Origin: Aurantiochytrium sp. KH105
Taxonomy: Eukaryota; Sar; Bigyra; Thraustochytrida; Thraustochytriidae
Reading direction: 5' to 3'
DNA: 64,000 nucleotides
Assembly (NCBI GenBank): GCA_003116975.1
Contig: BGKB01000058.1
Location: 1 to 64,000, forward strand
Made by a program: the position numbers and the translations under genes. Positions within the stretch are counted from its first letter, which is position 1. Each line of letters begins with the position of its first letter. A model generated the notes under the pieces. It was not told the origin of the DNA and made no database searches. It saw only the letters and a list, made by a program, of their open reading frames with translations. Below are positions 41,211 to 50,105 of this stretch, in pieces.

Positions 41211-42833
41211 ATGGGCCAGATCCTCCCCACGGCGTGGGCCAAGGATGGAGCGAAGCCCGCCGCGACGCCTTCGGAATCGCCAGCGCCACGAACGCCGAAA
41301 GTCGCCACACCGACAGCAACAACAGCGCCGTCGACGAGGCAGAATGAGGACGCGCAATCCCCTGGGTCAGCGAGCGAAAGCCAACGACGGATGGTTGCGC
41401 ACAAGGAAGAGGAGCGGATGCTGATCAAGGCAAAGCGGCGCGCCAGAACGGTGAGACACCATCGAGCGGTCGCAGTGCGCAATGCACTGCGAGATCTTTC
41501 CAACTTTGTGCCCAAGAATGCGCACCTCGTCATTCTGCCAACGTCGCCAGCTTCGTCCACGGCATCTTCGACGACTGCAACTTCTGCCTCGCCCTTGCCC
41601 TCGCCCTTCCCTTGTGCGCAGCGCCTGCATCCATTTACACCGTCGCCAACACCATCACCGCGCACCTTGGCTCTTGCGACGCCTCCGAGACTCGAGACCA
41701 TCCCCAGCATCGCAGAGTATCTTCCCGATGGGCAGTTCGCCCAACATGACCGCGACGAGCTCGAAGCTATCCTTGCTCTCCTTGAGTGTCCGAGCGCAGA
41801 GTGCCGCAGCAAATCGAACGTGGGTTTGCAACCTCCGCCTTCGCCCGTACAAACGCTTTCAGTGGCAGGCTCAGAGGTTGACTTTGGCGCTGCCAATGAA
41901 GAAGAAAAAACCCCAGACGCTATGACATCGCACGATGGTGATCCCCACCCCCTGCGTTGTTCCCACGACGACACCACCGACAGCACCGGGGGAACTGCAA
42001 AGATCCAGGCAGATCGTGACCTGGCAAGCGCGCATATTGAGAGTCGTGATTGCAACAAAAACAATAAATCGCAAGAGCGAGATCAAGGCCATGGAGACAT
42101 CAGTGCCGAGAGCGAAAAATCTGAGGAAATGCCTTTTCCGTTCATCAGCTTTGAGATGTGTGATCGAGAAAGCAATGCTCACATACAAGTGCAAGCCGTG
42201 CAACGGCGCGCCAGTCTCAATGCTACACTGCACGAAATCATGAATATTGAGGAAGACCAAGAGAAAAGAAATGAACTCATTTCCGAGATGGAGGGCTTTC
42301 TCAGCGGCGAAATGCAAGACACGAGCGTTTACACTCTTTCCGTCGCCGAGAAAGAGTTTGGCGAGCTTGGTCAGCAGATTGAGCTCGAGAGCCTAAGACG
42401 ACCATTCGCTTCGTGTCCGTACCAAGAGGCACTCTGGCACATTGCTCTGCGAACCATACAGCTCAATCCCGAGAGACAGCGATTGGTGCTACAATGCCGT
42501 GAATCTCTCTTGCCCCGCGAGGACTCTCTCCGTGCCTTTTCCATGAGCCAACGAGGCCGCGCATGTTTTGTTCTTCGTCAGCGTCTTGTGCATGCTTTGC
42601 GGCACAATGGTCAGATTCTCTTTCCGTGTCACGGCTGCGGAAGCGGGATCGCTGCCAAAGACTGTGCGTACGCTGCTTGCGCGAGGTGCTGCAGTGCACA
42701 GACTCATCTCAAGACGAGCGACGACGAAGAGAATCCCTGTCCTCGCCACACCCGCAAGCGTCCTCGGGGTCACCAGGAAGGAGCGATTCGTCGACACATT
42801 CCCGCTCGCGCCTGCCGACGTCGCTGTCGCTAG
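41211..42833 (+). CDS. Unknown protein with C-terminal Cys/His-rich module
   Basis: 540 residues, not recognised. Residues about 1-60 are Pro/Thr/Ala-rich. Residues 62-90 are basic and helical (EEERMLIKAKRRARTVRHH), then comes a Pro/Ser/Thr-rich stretch to about 155. Residues about 310-470 look folded and helical (NATLHEIMNIEEDQEKRNEL; YQEALWHIALRTIQLNPERQ). The tail has a probable zinc module with ligands C473, C476, C485, C490, C493, C494, C510 and H513 in a CxxC-C-C-CC-CxxxH-like order, followed by an Arg-rich end. Similar small modules occur at the ends of some tRNA-modifying enzymes, but there is no enzyme domain here. Nuclear or RNA/DNA binding is a guess from the basic tail. Codon bias supports a real gene. 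Confidence 0.65.
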   Translation: MGQILPTAWAKDGAKPAATPSESPAPRTPKVATPTATTAPSTRQNEDAQSPGSASESQRRMVAHKEEERMLIKAKRRARTVRHHRAVAVRNALRDLSNFVPKNAHLVILPTSPASSTASSTTATSASPLPSPFPCAQRLHPFTPSPTPSPRTLALATPPRLETIPSIAEYLPDGQFAQHDRDELEAILALLECPSAECRSKSNVGLQPPPSPVQTLSVAGSEVDFGAANEEEKTPDAMTSHDGDPHPLRCSHDDTTDSTGGTAKIQADRDLASAHIESRDCNKNNKSQERDQGHGDISAESEKSEEMPFPFISFEMCDRESNAHIQVQAVQRRASLNATLHEIMNIEEDQEKRNELISEMEGFLSGEMQDTSVYTLSVAEKEFGELGQQIELESLRRPFASCPYQEALWHIALRTIQLNPERQRLVLQCRESLLPREDSLRAFSMSQRGRACFVLRQRLVHALRHNGQILFPCHGCGSGIAAKDCAYAACARCCSAQTHLKTSDDEENPCPRHTRKRPRGHQEGAIRRHIPARACRRRCR

Positions 42834-43388
42834 CAAGCTTTCTGTCATCATTTTCAACAATTTTGCTTCCGGATCAGGCCCTTTCGAATGCATCAACGAG
42901 GTTGGGCGTCTTGTTTTTGTTCTTATAGGCCTACCCCAAAAGTTCGTGCCCCTTGCGTTTCTCTCTCTCTCCGTCTCTTCACGAAGACACGGTCTTCTTG
43001 CCAAGATTGACATTTCCCCAACTATTTCTTTCTTCTCGTCCGACTTCACGGCTTGCCCCGCGAGCATGGTGACTCGCGAGCGAACACGAAGGCTGTCCAT
43101 GAATGTCGCACCCCCAGCCCCCCATTGCGTCTGGCCTTTACGATTGCATCCGATTGCATCCGATTGCAGCTGGCACCACCAAACTTCTTCCTTCTTACTG
43201 CAAGCACGGCACAGGCAGCATTGCCCGAACCTTCTCGCCGCGGCGCGAGCAAAAGCACAAGGCGCGGGCGCGTAGGAGCAAAGGCCAGAGCCCGGACGAG
43301 CCAGGCCCCAGCGCAGAGAGCGCGAGCGCGAGCGCGGCGCGGCGCGGTCGGCAGCAGCAAGCAAGGCCCGGACACCCAGAGCCACACG
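42834..43388. other. Intergenic region upstream of the histidine gene
   Basis: It contains three tandem CGATTGCATC copies at 43141-43168, then GC-rich DNA through which the histidine gene frame stays open. No separate gene. Confidence 0.55.
43141..43168. repeat. Three tandem copies of the decamer CGATTGCATC
   Basis: Two perfect copies and one that ends CGATTGCAGC, about 220 bp upstream of the HIS4-type gene. It could be a protein-binding cluster. Confidence 0.7.
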
Positions 43389-44783
43389 ATGCTCATCCCG
43401 ACGACGGCTGTCGTCGTGGGCGGCGAGAAGGCCGACGCCGCCGAGGTGCTGGCGCGCGTGGAGAAGCTGAGCTGGTGCGGACCCGTGCGGCTCGTCCCCG
43501 AGCTCGCGGAGAGCGCAACGCCGCCAGCCCGCGAGGCCGAAGACGAGAAGAAGTGGTGGAAAGGCGCCGTGCACCAGTGGGCTCGCGCGCTGTACTCGTA
43601 CCCGTGCCAAGTGGGCCCCATCGAGGCCGGCGCTCTCGAGGAGATCACGCAGTGGCTTAACCACGGTGCTCTCCAGGTCATCCTCGATGGCTCGCTCGAA
43701 GAGCTTGCCGAGGTTGCCGAGCAGTTGCCCAAAGAGCGACTTGTGGCCCGCCTCAAGGCCGACGACCTCTCCGAGGATGCCGTCGAAAAGCTTCTGGCCT
43801 GCGTCGGTGGCATCAGCGTCGTCTCCCCGGCCTCGACCGCGGCTGAAGTCATTGAGACTGCCGAGCGTGCTTGGGGTCTTGTGGGCAAGCGGCTCACCAT
43901 TAACATCGAGGCGCCCGAACTTGCTTCGGGTTCCGAGGCCCAAAAGGAGAACAACCCTCTGATTGGCAAGCTTCACAGCTTGCACTCGTCGGACTACCCT
44001 GTCAGCGTGTCGCACGCAAGCGTATCGCTTCCTGGCAAGGATGCTGCAGTTGATGTCCCGGATTCGGACGCCGTATTTTGCCTCGGTCGCGCCCTTGTCT
44101 CTTGCCTTCGCACAGATCGCACGGACGGACTTTATGCGACCGTTGTCGCAGATGAGTTTGGCGTGGCACTCGGACTCGTGTACTCGAGCTCGGCATCTAT
44201 TCTGGCCTCGCTCGAGTGCGGCCGTGGCGTGTACTGGTCACGATCGCGACAAAGCCTCTGGCGCAAGGGTGACACGAGTGGCGCCTTTCAGGAGCTCGTC
44301 AACATTGCCTTTGACTGCGATGCCGACGCGCTGCGCTTCAAGGTGCGTCAGCGCGGCGAGCCGCCGGCATTTTGCCATCAACAAACGCGCACATGCTGGG
44401 GTTACGATGGCGGCATCCCGCATCTCTTCCGTACGCTCGAATCTCGCAAGCAAAATGCTCCCGAGGGATCGTACACCAAGCGACTCTTTGACGATCGCGC
44501 TCTTTTGCGCAACAAGTTGATCGAGGAAAGTCAAGAAGTTGTCGAGGCTGTCGAGGAGGAAGACTCCGAGCACGTTGCCGAGGAGGTTGCTGACTTGGCC
44601 TATTTTCTTTTCACCGCCTGCAGTAGCGGCAACGCTACGCTTGAGGATGTTGTACGCCAGCTCGATATGCGCTCGCTCAAGGTCAAGCGGAGGCCAGGCA
44701 ATGCCAAGGCTCATAGAATTGCGGCTGGTGATGCTGTGCTCAAAGCCCAAAGCGAGCCGCCCGCAAATCCGGAGGCACAGTAG
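43389..44783 (+). CDS. HIS4: HIS4-type bifunctional HisI-HisE (histidine biosynthesis steps 2-3)
   Basis: 464 residues. After an N-terminal domain of about 215 residues like that of fungal His4 comes the phosphoribosyl-AMP cyclohydrolase: RTDRTDGLYATVVADEFG, then LGLVYSS, GRGVYWSRSR, and the metal-site segment DCDADALRF with FCHQQ. The C-terminal 120 residues are the phosphoribosyl-ATP pyrophosphohydrolase (SYTKRLFDD, KLIEESQEVVEA, EVADLAYF, LKVKRRPGNAK). Together they hydrolyse PR-ATP to PR-AMP and open its ring to ProFAR. The wording follows yeast His4 strongly, but the histidinol dehydrogenase third of His4 is missing: the protein ends about 25 residues after the HisE domain. The start MLIPTTAVVVGG is chosen because the domain begins there; the frame is open to 43053. 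Confidence 0.92.
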   Translation: MLIPTTAVVVGGEKADAAEVLARVEKLSWCGPVRLVPELAESATPPAREAEDEKKWWKGAVHQWARALYSYPCQVGPIEAGALEEITQWLNHGALQVILDGSLEELAEVAEQLPKERLVARLKADDLSEDAVEKLLACVGGISVVSPASTAAEVIETAERAWGLVGKRLTINIEAPELASGSEAQKENNPLIGKLHSLHSSDYPVSVSHASVSLPGKDAAVDVPDSDAVFCLGRALVSCLRTDRTDGLYATVVADEFGVALGLVYSSSASILASLECGRGVYWSRSRQSLWRKGDTSGAFQELVNIAFDCDADALRFKVRQRGEPPAFCHQQTRTCWGYDGGIPHLFRTLESRKQNAPEGSYTKRLFDDRALLRNKLIEESQEVVEAVEEEDSEHVAEEVADLAYFLFTACSSGNATLEDVVRQLDMRSLKVKRRPGNAKAHRIAAGDAVLKAQSEPPANPEAQ

Positions 44784-45082
44784 ACCCTAACCATGTACGC
44801 GCGCGCTTACACACACACTCTCTCTCGCTCGCTCGCCCGCTCTCTCTCTATTTCTCTCCTTCTCTCTCGCACGAGTGATTTCGTAGATTGCGCACAGTTT
44901 GAGAGATTATCAGCATGTTATAGACGACAGGAGATTTATTCCAAAAAGAAATTAGGTTTTGGCTATTATTTTAGAAGCGGATCGTGCTAAGTCAGCAATC
45001 AAGGAGGAGGCAAGTTTGCGCTCTACGGTGCTGTGGTCGTCGCCGTGGTTTATGAAATGCAAAGGTCTTCTCCTTCGCATAC
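44784..45082. other. Convergent spacer, histidine gene / IFT144
   Basis: A CTCTCT-rich tract follows the histidine gene stop, then AT-rich DNA. No feature beyond probable 3' ends. Confidence 0.55.
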
Positions 45083-48000
45083 TTACTCCTCACCATCGCC
45101 ACCCATGTCGTTACCGGAGGCACGAGAGGCCTTACTGAGCCGCCCTTGAATGTCGTTTGCGTTGTCCTCCTCAGTGTCGTCGTCCTCCTCGTCATCGTCC
45201 TCTTCACCGAGTGACGAGGAGAACATATCGAGGTAAGACTTGGGATTCTCGAGTCTTCGGAGCTCCACCACGCTCACAGGCTCGCCGCATACCGGGTCAA
45301 CCCGCTCTTCGGGCGTCTTGACGCTCTCGAGATACTTGACGTATTCCGAGTACAAGGCTGGCATCTTGGAGACGGGACACACGCACCAATCGTCCGCAAC
45401 CATGTGGCGACCGGTGACCACGCAGAAAGGAATGTGATTCTTGGTCCGCGGGCAGGTAAGATCATAATCGGGAATCATCTCCGATGTGTACGGGCACTCA
45501 GAGCGACCTTGTTCAGCGTCAGCGAGCTCGGAACGTCCGCGTCGCCGAACAATGGCCTCGATGCGTGTGCGGTAGTTGCCCGCCAGCTCAGCGCGATGTT
45601 CCGGCTGCATGAGTCGCGAGGCGTACTCAAAGGCAGTCTTTTTCAATCCGCCGCGATGGCACTCGATGACAGCACTCGTCAGAATAGGCACAGTATGCGC
45701 GGGAAACTTGGAAATGCTCTTTGCGACGCGCACAAGCAGACGCGCGGCGCCTGCATGGTCATCGACCTTGATGCGTTTCTTCACCAAGAGGTAGCTGTGG
45801 AGCAAGAGAAAGGCGGACCGCAAGCTCTGTGGAACGCGAATGCCACGTGCCTCGAGTTCGCGATACGTCTCGTACAACGTCTTGTGCGCGGACTTGTAGT
45901 TGCCGTTCTCGCGCTCCTGATGTGCGATCACCATGGCTGTGCGAGCGGCTTGCGGGTAGTTTCCAAGGGCCATGTAGAGCCGGAAAATGTGCACAGGATC
46001 CTGCACCACGCCGTTCGTCTCGCCCATCAAATAGTCGATGAGTGCGTGCGTAAGCATGTCCGAGCGCGCGCGCCCGACCACCTCGGTCGCACGCTCAAGC
46101 TCGTTGCATTGCAAGTACAGCTTCAGGGCCTTGTGGTGCTGGCCGCAGACGCCATAAAACTCTGCCGCCTTGCTCCACTGTTGTTTGGTCTCATAGTACT
46201 TGGCGATGCTGCTGTACTGCTCTGGGGTCCCGTCGCCACCGAGTGCACTCTCAAAGACTTCCATTGTATCGTGAGCGGTCGCAAGCTCAAAGGCGTCCTC
46301 GGCACGCTTCGCCATGAGCAGGAACTCGATGGCGCCTTGGAAATCGTTGACACTCTGGCAATACCGTGCCGCAAGCTCGGCACCAACGGGGGTCTGGTGC
46401 TTGCGCACGAGGGTAAATGCCTTCTCCGGCTGACGAAGATGTTCGAGAGAGAGTCGGATGACGCTGTCAATGTCTTTGCCCTTTTCATACTCCTCTGCAG
46501 CCGTGCGAAAGTCTTTTTCAGCTTCCTTAGCCTTTGCAAGTTGCAAGTGTAAGCGAGGAGCGGTGACCTGATCGAGCAAGGGTTGGGCAGCAGAGTAATT
46601 TTTCGCCTTGATGTAGATACTTGCCGCCTCTTCGAATTCGCCGGCCTTTTCAAAGAGGGTTGCGGCATCCGGAAACTGCTTGGACGCCACGAGAATCTCC
46701 GCGCACTCGCGGCTCACGACTGGGTCATCCAAGTCGAGCGCCAGGGCTACACCCTTGGGAATGTTGCCTGCGCGGAGCGTCATACGTGCGATTCCTGCTG
46801 CGCAAAGCTTCTTCTTGGTCGCAGCCGCTGCCTCGCCGCTGTCTTCCTCACGTGCGTCGCCATCAAGGGCTGGGTTGCTTCCATACATTTCCTCGGCGTC
46901 ATCGGCGTCCTGAGTTTCAGGGCTGGCGAGGAGGCCCTGCATGGCACTTTCAAAGACCTGAAGAGCTTGGCGATATTCGCCCTTGAACTCAAGCTGCTTG
47001 GCGTACTCGACCGAAATGTGCGGGATCTCGTGTGGGGCAACCGTCTCCGCGATCTTCAGAGCTTGCTCCCAGTGCATGAGGTCCTTGCGCATGACAAGGG
47101 CTGTGTTGGGCGCCGAGGAGAGCAAATAGAGCTCTTGCGCTTGCGAATAGTCTCCAAAAAGCGCTGCAATGTGACCTGCGAGCAAGTGTTTGTCTTCCAC
47201 GAACTTGATGCGCTCCAAGGCCATGACCATGCCGGCGTCGCCGAGCTGTCGCCAGACACGAATAGCCATGTCAATGTTCATTTCTTCCATGGCGCGGCCA
47301 GAAAGAGCGAGCCACATGGGCCTTGACTCGAGCAAAAGAGCCATGTGCCAGGCCTCTTGAAGTTTGCGAAGTGCCAAACTCTGCTCGAATTTGGCTCGGT
47401 TTGATTCGCTCGTATGCTCCATACTGTGCAAGGCCTCGTGTGATCCAAGCATGACGCGGTTCAGCTGCGCATTGGGCGTCTGGCACGTGACAATCCCGGC
47501 AAACGAGGTGAGGGCCACGAATCCCGAAAGAAGTTGCGTGGACAGAGGCTCTGTGATGACATCTCCACTCTCCTGAACCTCGAGAGGGCCAACTTTCGTG
47601 ACCTCGGGGCCGTTGATGGTCAACGGAGAGTATGTGTATGTGCTGAGCTCGTGCGAGGTGGAAGCAACAAACACGAATGGATCGAGGCCGTCCCAGATAA
47701 TTCGAACCGTATCGGCGTTCAGATCGGGAACTTCGCACACTTGCGAGTCGATGGGATTGTACAGAAATCCAGAGCCTGTCTGGTCGATAAAGACAATGCG
47801 TGTGCCGGCTGCGTTCGGGTAAATGGCGCGAATGGGATGAGCATGTCGAAGCTCCGAGGGCGCAATGGCTTGGCCATCCGCAAGTGAAAAGAACTGGAGC
47901 GTGCCGTCCGTAGTGGCATAAATGAGAAAGCTTGGTGTCATCGCCATGCAGGTTGCCTCGCCGCATTCGGGAGCTGGGAACACCTGGTTCTCCACTTCGT

Positions 48001-49447
48001 TCGAGGCTTCGATCGGCTGCAAGTGGATGCGGCCCCCACAAAGAGCAGCAGAAAATTGGTCGTTGAGGCAGATCTTGTCCACGCTTGCAAGATACTCGAC
48101 TTCGTTCACCAGGACGTCCGTTTGGTTCGGGTCCTCGTTGTTTTGGAATCGATAGAACCACGCACGATTGTTCATGCCCACCACTACATGCTCGCCACCC
48201 AGAGCCACAAAGGCAGGCTCCACACTCGTAGGGACCCGGATGGGGCTGCTTCGTACACCGCGTTGCGCGTCAAGCGCGTCCACAATAGCGATCTCTCGCA
48301 AAGATGAGAGGTACGCAACGTTGACCCCGTAGCTGTCATTGACCATGGGCATCTTGGTGAGAAAATTGTAGAGCCGACCTGTTTTAGTCGCCACAGTGAG
48401 AATTTGACCATCAAGCGTCCATGACATGCGTGCAAGGTTTCCCTCTTCGTTCTCGAGGTTAATGATCTCCTCCGTATTTTCGCGCCAAGATTCTGTGTCA
48501 ACCACGTGCACCGAGCTATCGCCGCACGACGCAATGCGCTGCAGCGTTCTCGATACGACCAAGTTCGTCAGTGACGTGCGGTGAAGTCTCGAGGAAAAGA
48601 TTTCCTCGCCAAACATTCCGGTGTCCACACGAACCGCTACCACTTGACCTGTCGTGAAACCAGCCACGATGATCCTGTTCGAGAGCCACTCAAAGGCTAC
48701 AAGCTTGCCGTACCGCTGCGCAAAGGGCAGCTCTGCAGGCGTCCCGTGCATTGAGTACAGGACTAGCATTTCGCTTTTCACGGAAGCGCACAGCGTCCAT
48801 GCGGAAGAACCCGCTGCTCCATCTCGCTGTTTGCTCTCGGAGGAGGCTACTGGACCAAGACTGTCCTTGACCCCTTGCGGCGGTGCAAATGCGATGCGCC
48901 CGGGAATCCCACGAAGAGAAAACTGTGCCTCGGTCGTCCCGTCTGCGGTTGAAATTGAAATGGTCTTATCCTCTCCGGCGAGGGCGAAAAGGTTTTCATG
49001 CGCGCTCCACACGCCGCTGACGATTGGACCTGAATGCTTACCCACGAGAGACTCCTGCCGCAAAGTATCTTTCCGGTACATGACCACGGAGCCATTGCCA
49101 GTTCCAATGACAAGCTGTGGACCCAGGCGGGACCACGCGAGGAATTGAGGGATCTTCAAGTTGGCCTCCAGCGAAGTGAGCTTTCTCTTGTGAACGCTGT
49201 AGAGCGAGACAGAGGTGGCTTTTTCTTGCAAGATGGCAAGCAGCTCTCCGTCACGGTCCCAGTCAATGCTGAGCACGCGTGCCTTGCTTGGCAATCTCAG
49301 CTCATCATGCTGCTGGCCGTGCCGATCGTAGATTTGCACCAGACCATTGAGACCACACGAGGCCAAGTAGCTCCCATCGTGCTGCCAGCACGACTGCACA
49401 GGGCCATGTCCATGACAGCCCTCGTCAAGCTCAAAGAGTGGCTTCAT
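45083..49447 (-). CDS. IFT144: Intraflagellar transport protein IFT144 (WDR19)
   Basis: A 1454-residue IFT-A subunit. Two N-terminal beta-propellers (about 1-330 and 340-650) begin MKPLFELDEGCHGHGPVQSC. TPR-like helical repeats run from about 690 to 1270 (LLAGHIAALFGDYSQAQELY; AAEEYEKGKDIDSVIRLSLE). The C-terminus follows the family closely: AFEYASRLMQPEHRAELAGN, IPFCVVTGRHMVADDW, PALYSEYVKYL. IFT-A drives retrograde transport and import of membrane proteins into cilia; a gene here implies flagellate zoospores. The C-terminal zinc knuckles are altered: CPYT (from C1318), CPRT, CPVS and DPVC stand where the animal protein, as I recall it, has CxxC pairs. A 45-residue acidic tail is extra. Single exon; divergent to another flagellar gene. 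Confidence 0.95.
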   Translation of the reverse strand: MKPLFELDEGCHGHGPVQSCWQHDGSYLASCGLNGLVQIYDRHGQQHDELRLPSKARVLSIDWDRDGELLAILQEKATSVSLYSVHKRKLTSLEANLKIPQFLAWSRLGPQLVIGTGNGSVVMYRKDTLRQESLVGKHSGPIVSGVWSAHENLFALAGEDKTISISTADGTTEAQFSLRGIPGRIAFAPPQGVKDSLGPVASSESKQRDGAAGSSAWTLCASVKSEMLVLYSMHGTPAELPFAQRYGKLVAFEWLSNRIIVAGFTTGQVVAVRVDTGMFGEEIFSSRLHRTSLTNLVVSRTLQRIASCGDSSVHVVDTESWRENTEEIINLENEEGNLARMSWTLDGQILTVATKTGRLYNFLTKMPMVNDSYGVNVAYLSSLREIAIVDALDAQRGVRSSPIRVPTSVEPAFVALGGEHVVVGMNNRAWFYRFQNNEDPNQTDVLVNEVEYLASVDKICLNDQFSAALCGGRIHLQPIEASNEVENQVFPAPECGEATCMAMTPSFLIYATTDGTLQFFSLADGQAIAPSELRHAHPIRAIYPNAAGTRIVFIDQTGSGFLYNPIDSQVCEVPDLNADTVRIIWDGLDPFVFVASTSHELSTYTYSPLTINGPEVTKVGPLEVQESGDVITEPLSTQLLSGFVALTSFAGIVTCQTPNAQLNRVMLGSHEALHSMEHTSESNRAKFEQSLALRKLQEAWHMALLLESRPMWLALSGRAMEEMNIDMAIRVWRQLGDAGMVMALERIKFVEDKHLLAGHIAALFGDYSQAQELYLLSSAPNTALVMRKDLMHWEQALKIAETVAPHEIPHISVEYAKQLEFKGEYRQALQVFESAMQGLLASPETQDADDAEEMYGSNPALDGDAREEDSGEAAAATKKKLCAAGIARMTLRAGNIPKGVALALDLDDPVVSRECAEILVASKQFPDAATLFEKAGEFEEAASIYIKAKNYSAAQPLLDQVTAPRLHLQLAKAKEAEKDFRTAAEEYEKGKDIDSVIRLSLEHLRQPEKAFTLVRKHQTPVGAELAARYCQSVNDFQGAIEFLLMAKRAEDAFELATAHDTMEVFESALGGDGTPEQYSSIAKYYETKQQWSKAAEFYGVCGQHHKALKLYLQCNELERATEVVGRARSDMLTHALIDYLMGETNGVVQDPVHIFRLYMALGNYPQAARTAMVIAHQERENGNYKSAHKTLYETYRELEARGIRVPQSLRSAFLLLHSYLLVKKRIKVDDHAGAARLLVRVAKSISKFPAHTVPILTSAVIECHRGGLKKTAFEYASRLMQPEHRAELAGNYRTRIEAIVRRRGRSELADAEQGRSECPYTSEMIPDYDLTCPRTKNHIPFCVVTGRHMVADDWCVCPVSKMPALYSEYVKYLESVKTPEERVDPVCGEPVSVVELRRLENPKSYLDMFSSSLGEEDDDEEDDDTEEDNANDIQGRLSKASRASGNDMGGDGEE

Positions 49448-50105
49448 CTTGCCTCAAGTTCTACGCGCTGTAGTTGCGGTCGCTAGCTGATGTCTTTCTC
49501 GCTCGCCAAAACAAGTTCACACGGCACGTTTCTTCTCTTTCGTGCGCGCTGTCGCCTCTGCGTGCGCCCGCCTCGCTCGCCAGGTCTGGCGGCTCGGCTC
49601 GAGAGCGGAAACCTCTCGCTCGACTCAGCGCTTTGCTTGACGCTCCGCAATGCGATGCGCCTCGGCCCCTTTGCCGTTCCTTTCACCTTGCCTCCTTGCC
49701 TCCCTTTCCCTTCTCCTTCATGCCTTCGTTTCTCCGAAGCCTTCTCGCAAGTACGACTCGAAGTTGATCGATCGATATCACGACCCTTTTTGGACTCGAA
49801 CGAAATTTGACCGTTGGGCCTTTTCTTCGCTGGTAAAACTTAGGTCACTTTCTCCCTGATGTTCCTACTCAGGCTTGATTGAGTGAAGATTGTATACGTC
49901 ACCCGGAGCTCCTTTGTATTTCCTCGGGTCTCGCGCATAAGGTTCTTTCTTTCATGCTTATGGCTTGAGCCTTTTTTACTTCGCCTACGGAAAGGCAAGT
50001 TGTGCGTTCGTAGAAGCGGAAGGCGTCTTGCCTCGCCTCGCAAGCGTCAGCAGCGTCGGTGAGCGTGGGCAGACTCCGCGGCAACGAAAAACGAAAGAGG
50101 GAAAG
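49448..50105. promoter_or_regulatory. Divergent promoter of two flagellar genes (IFT144 / RSPH10B-like)
   Basis: 658 bp between the two start codons. It contains pyrimidine-rich stretches and a GGCAAC half-site at about 50079-50084, resembling one arm of an RFX X-box, about 25 bp before the RSPH10B-like ATG. The other arm is poor. Co-regulation of the pair is inference. Confidence 0.5.

Noticed and set aside
50068-50088. Full RFX X-box upstream of the RSPH10B-like gene
   Set aside because: Only the GGCAAC arm is good; the paired arm (GACTCC) misses two consensus positions. Kept only as a half-site remark.
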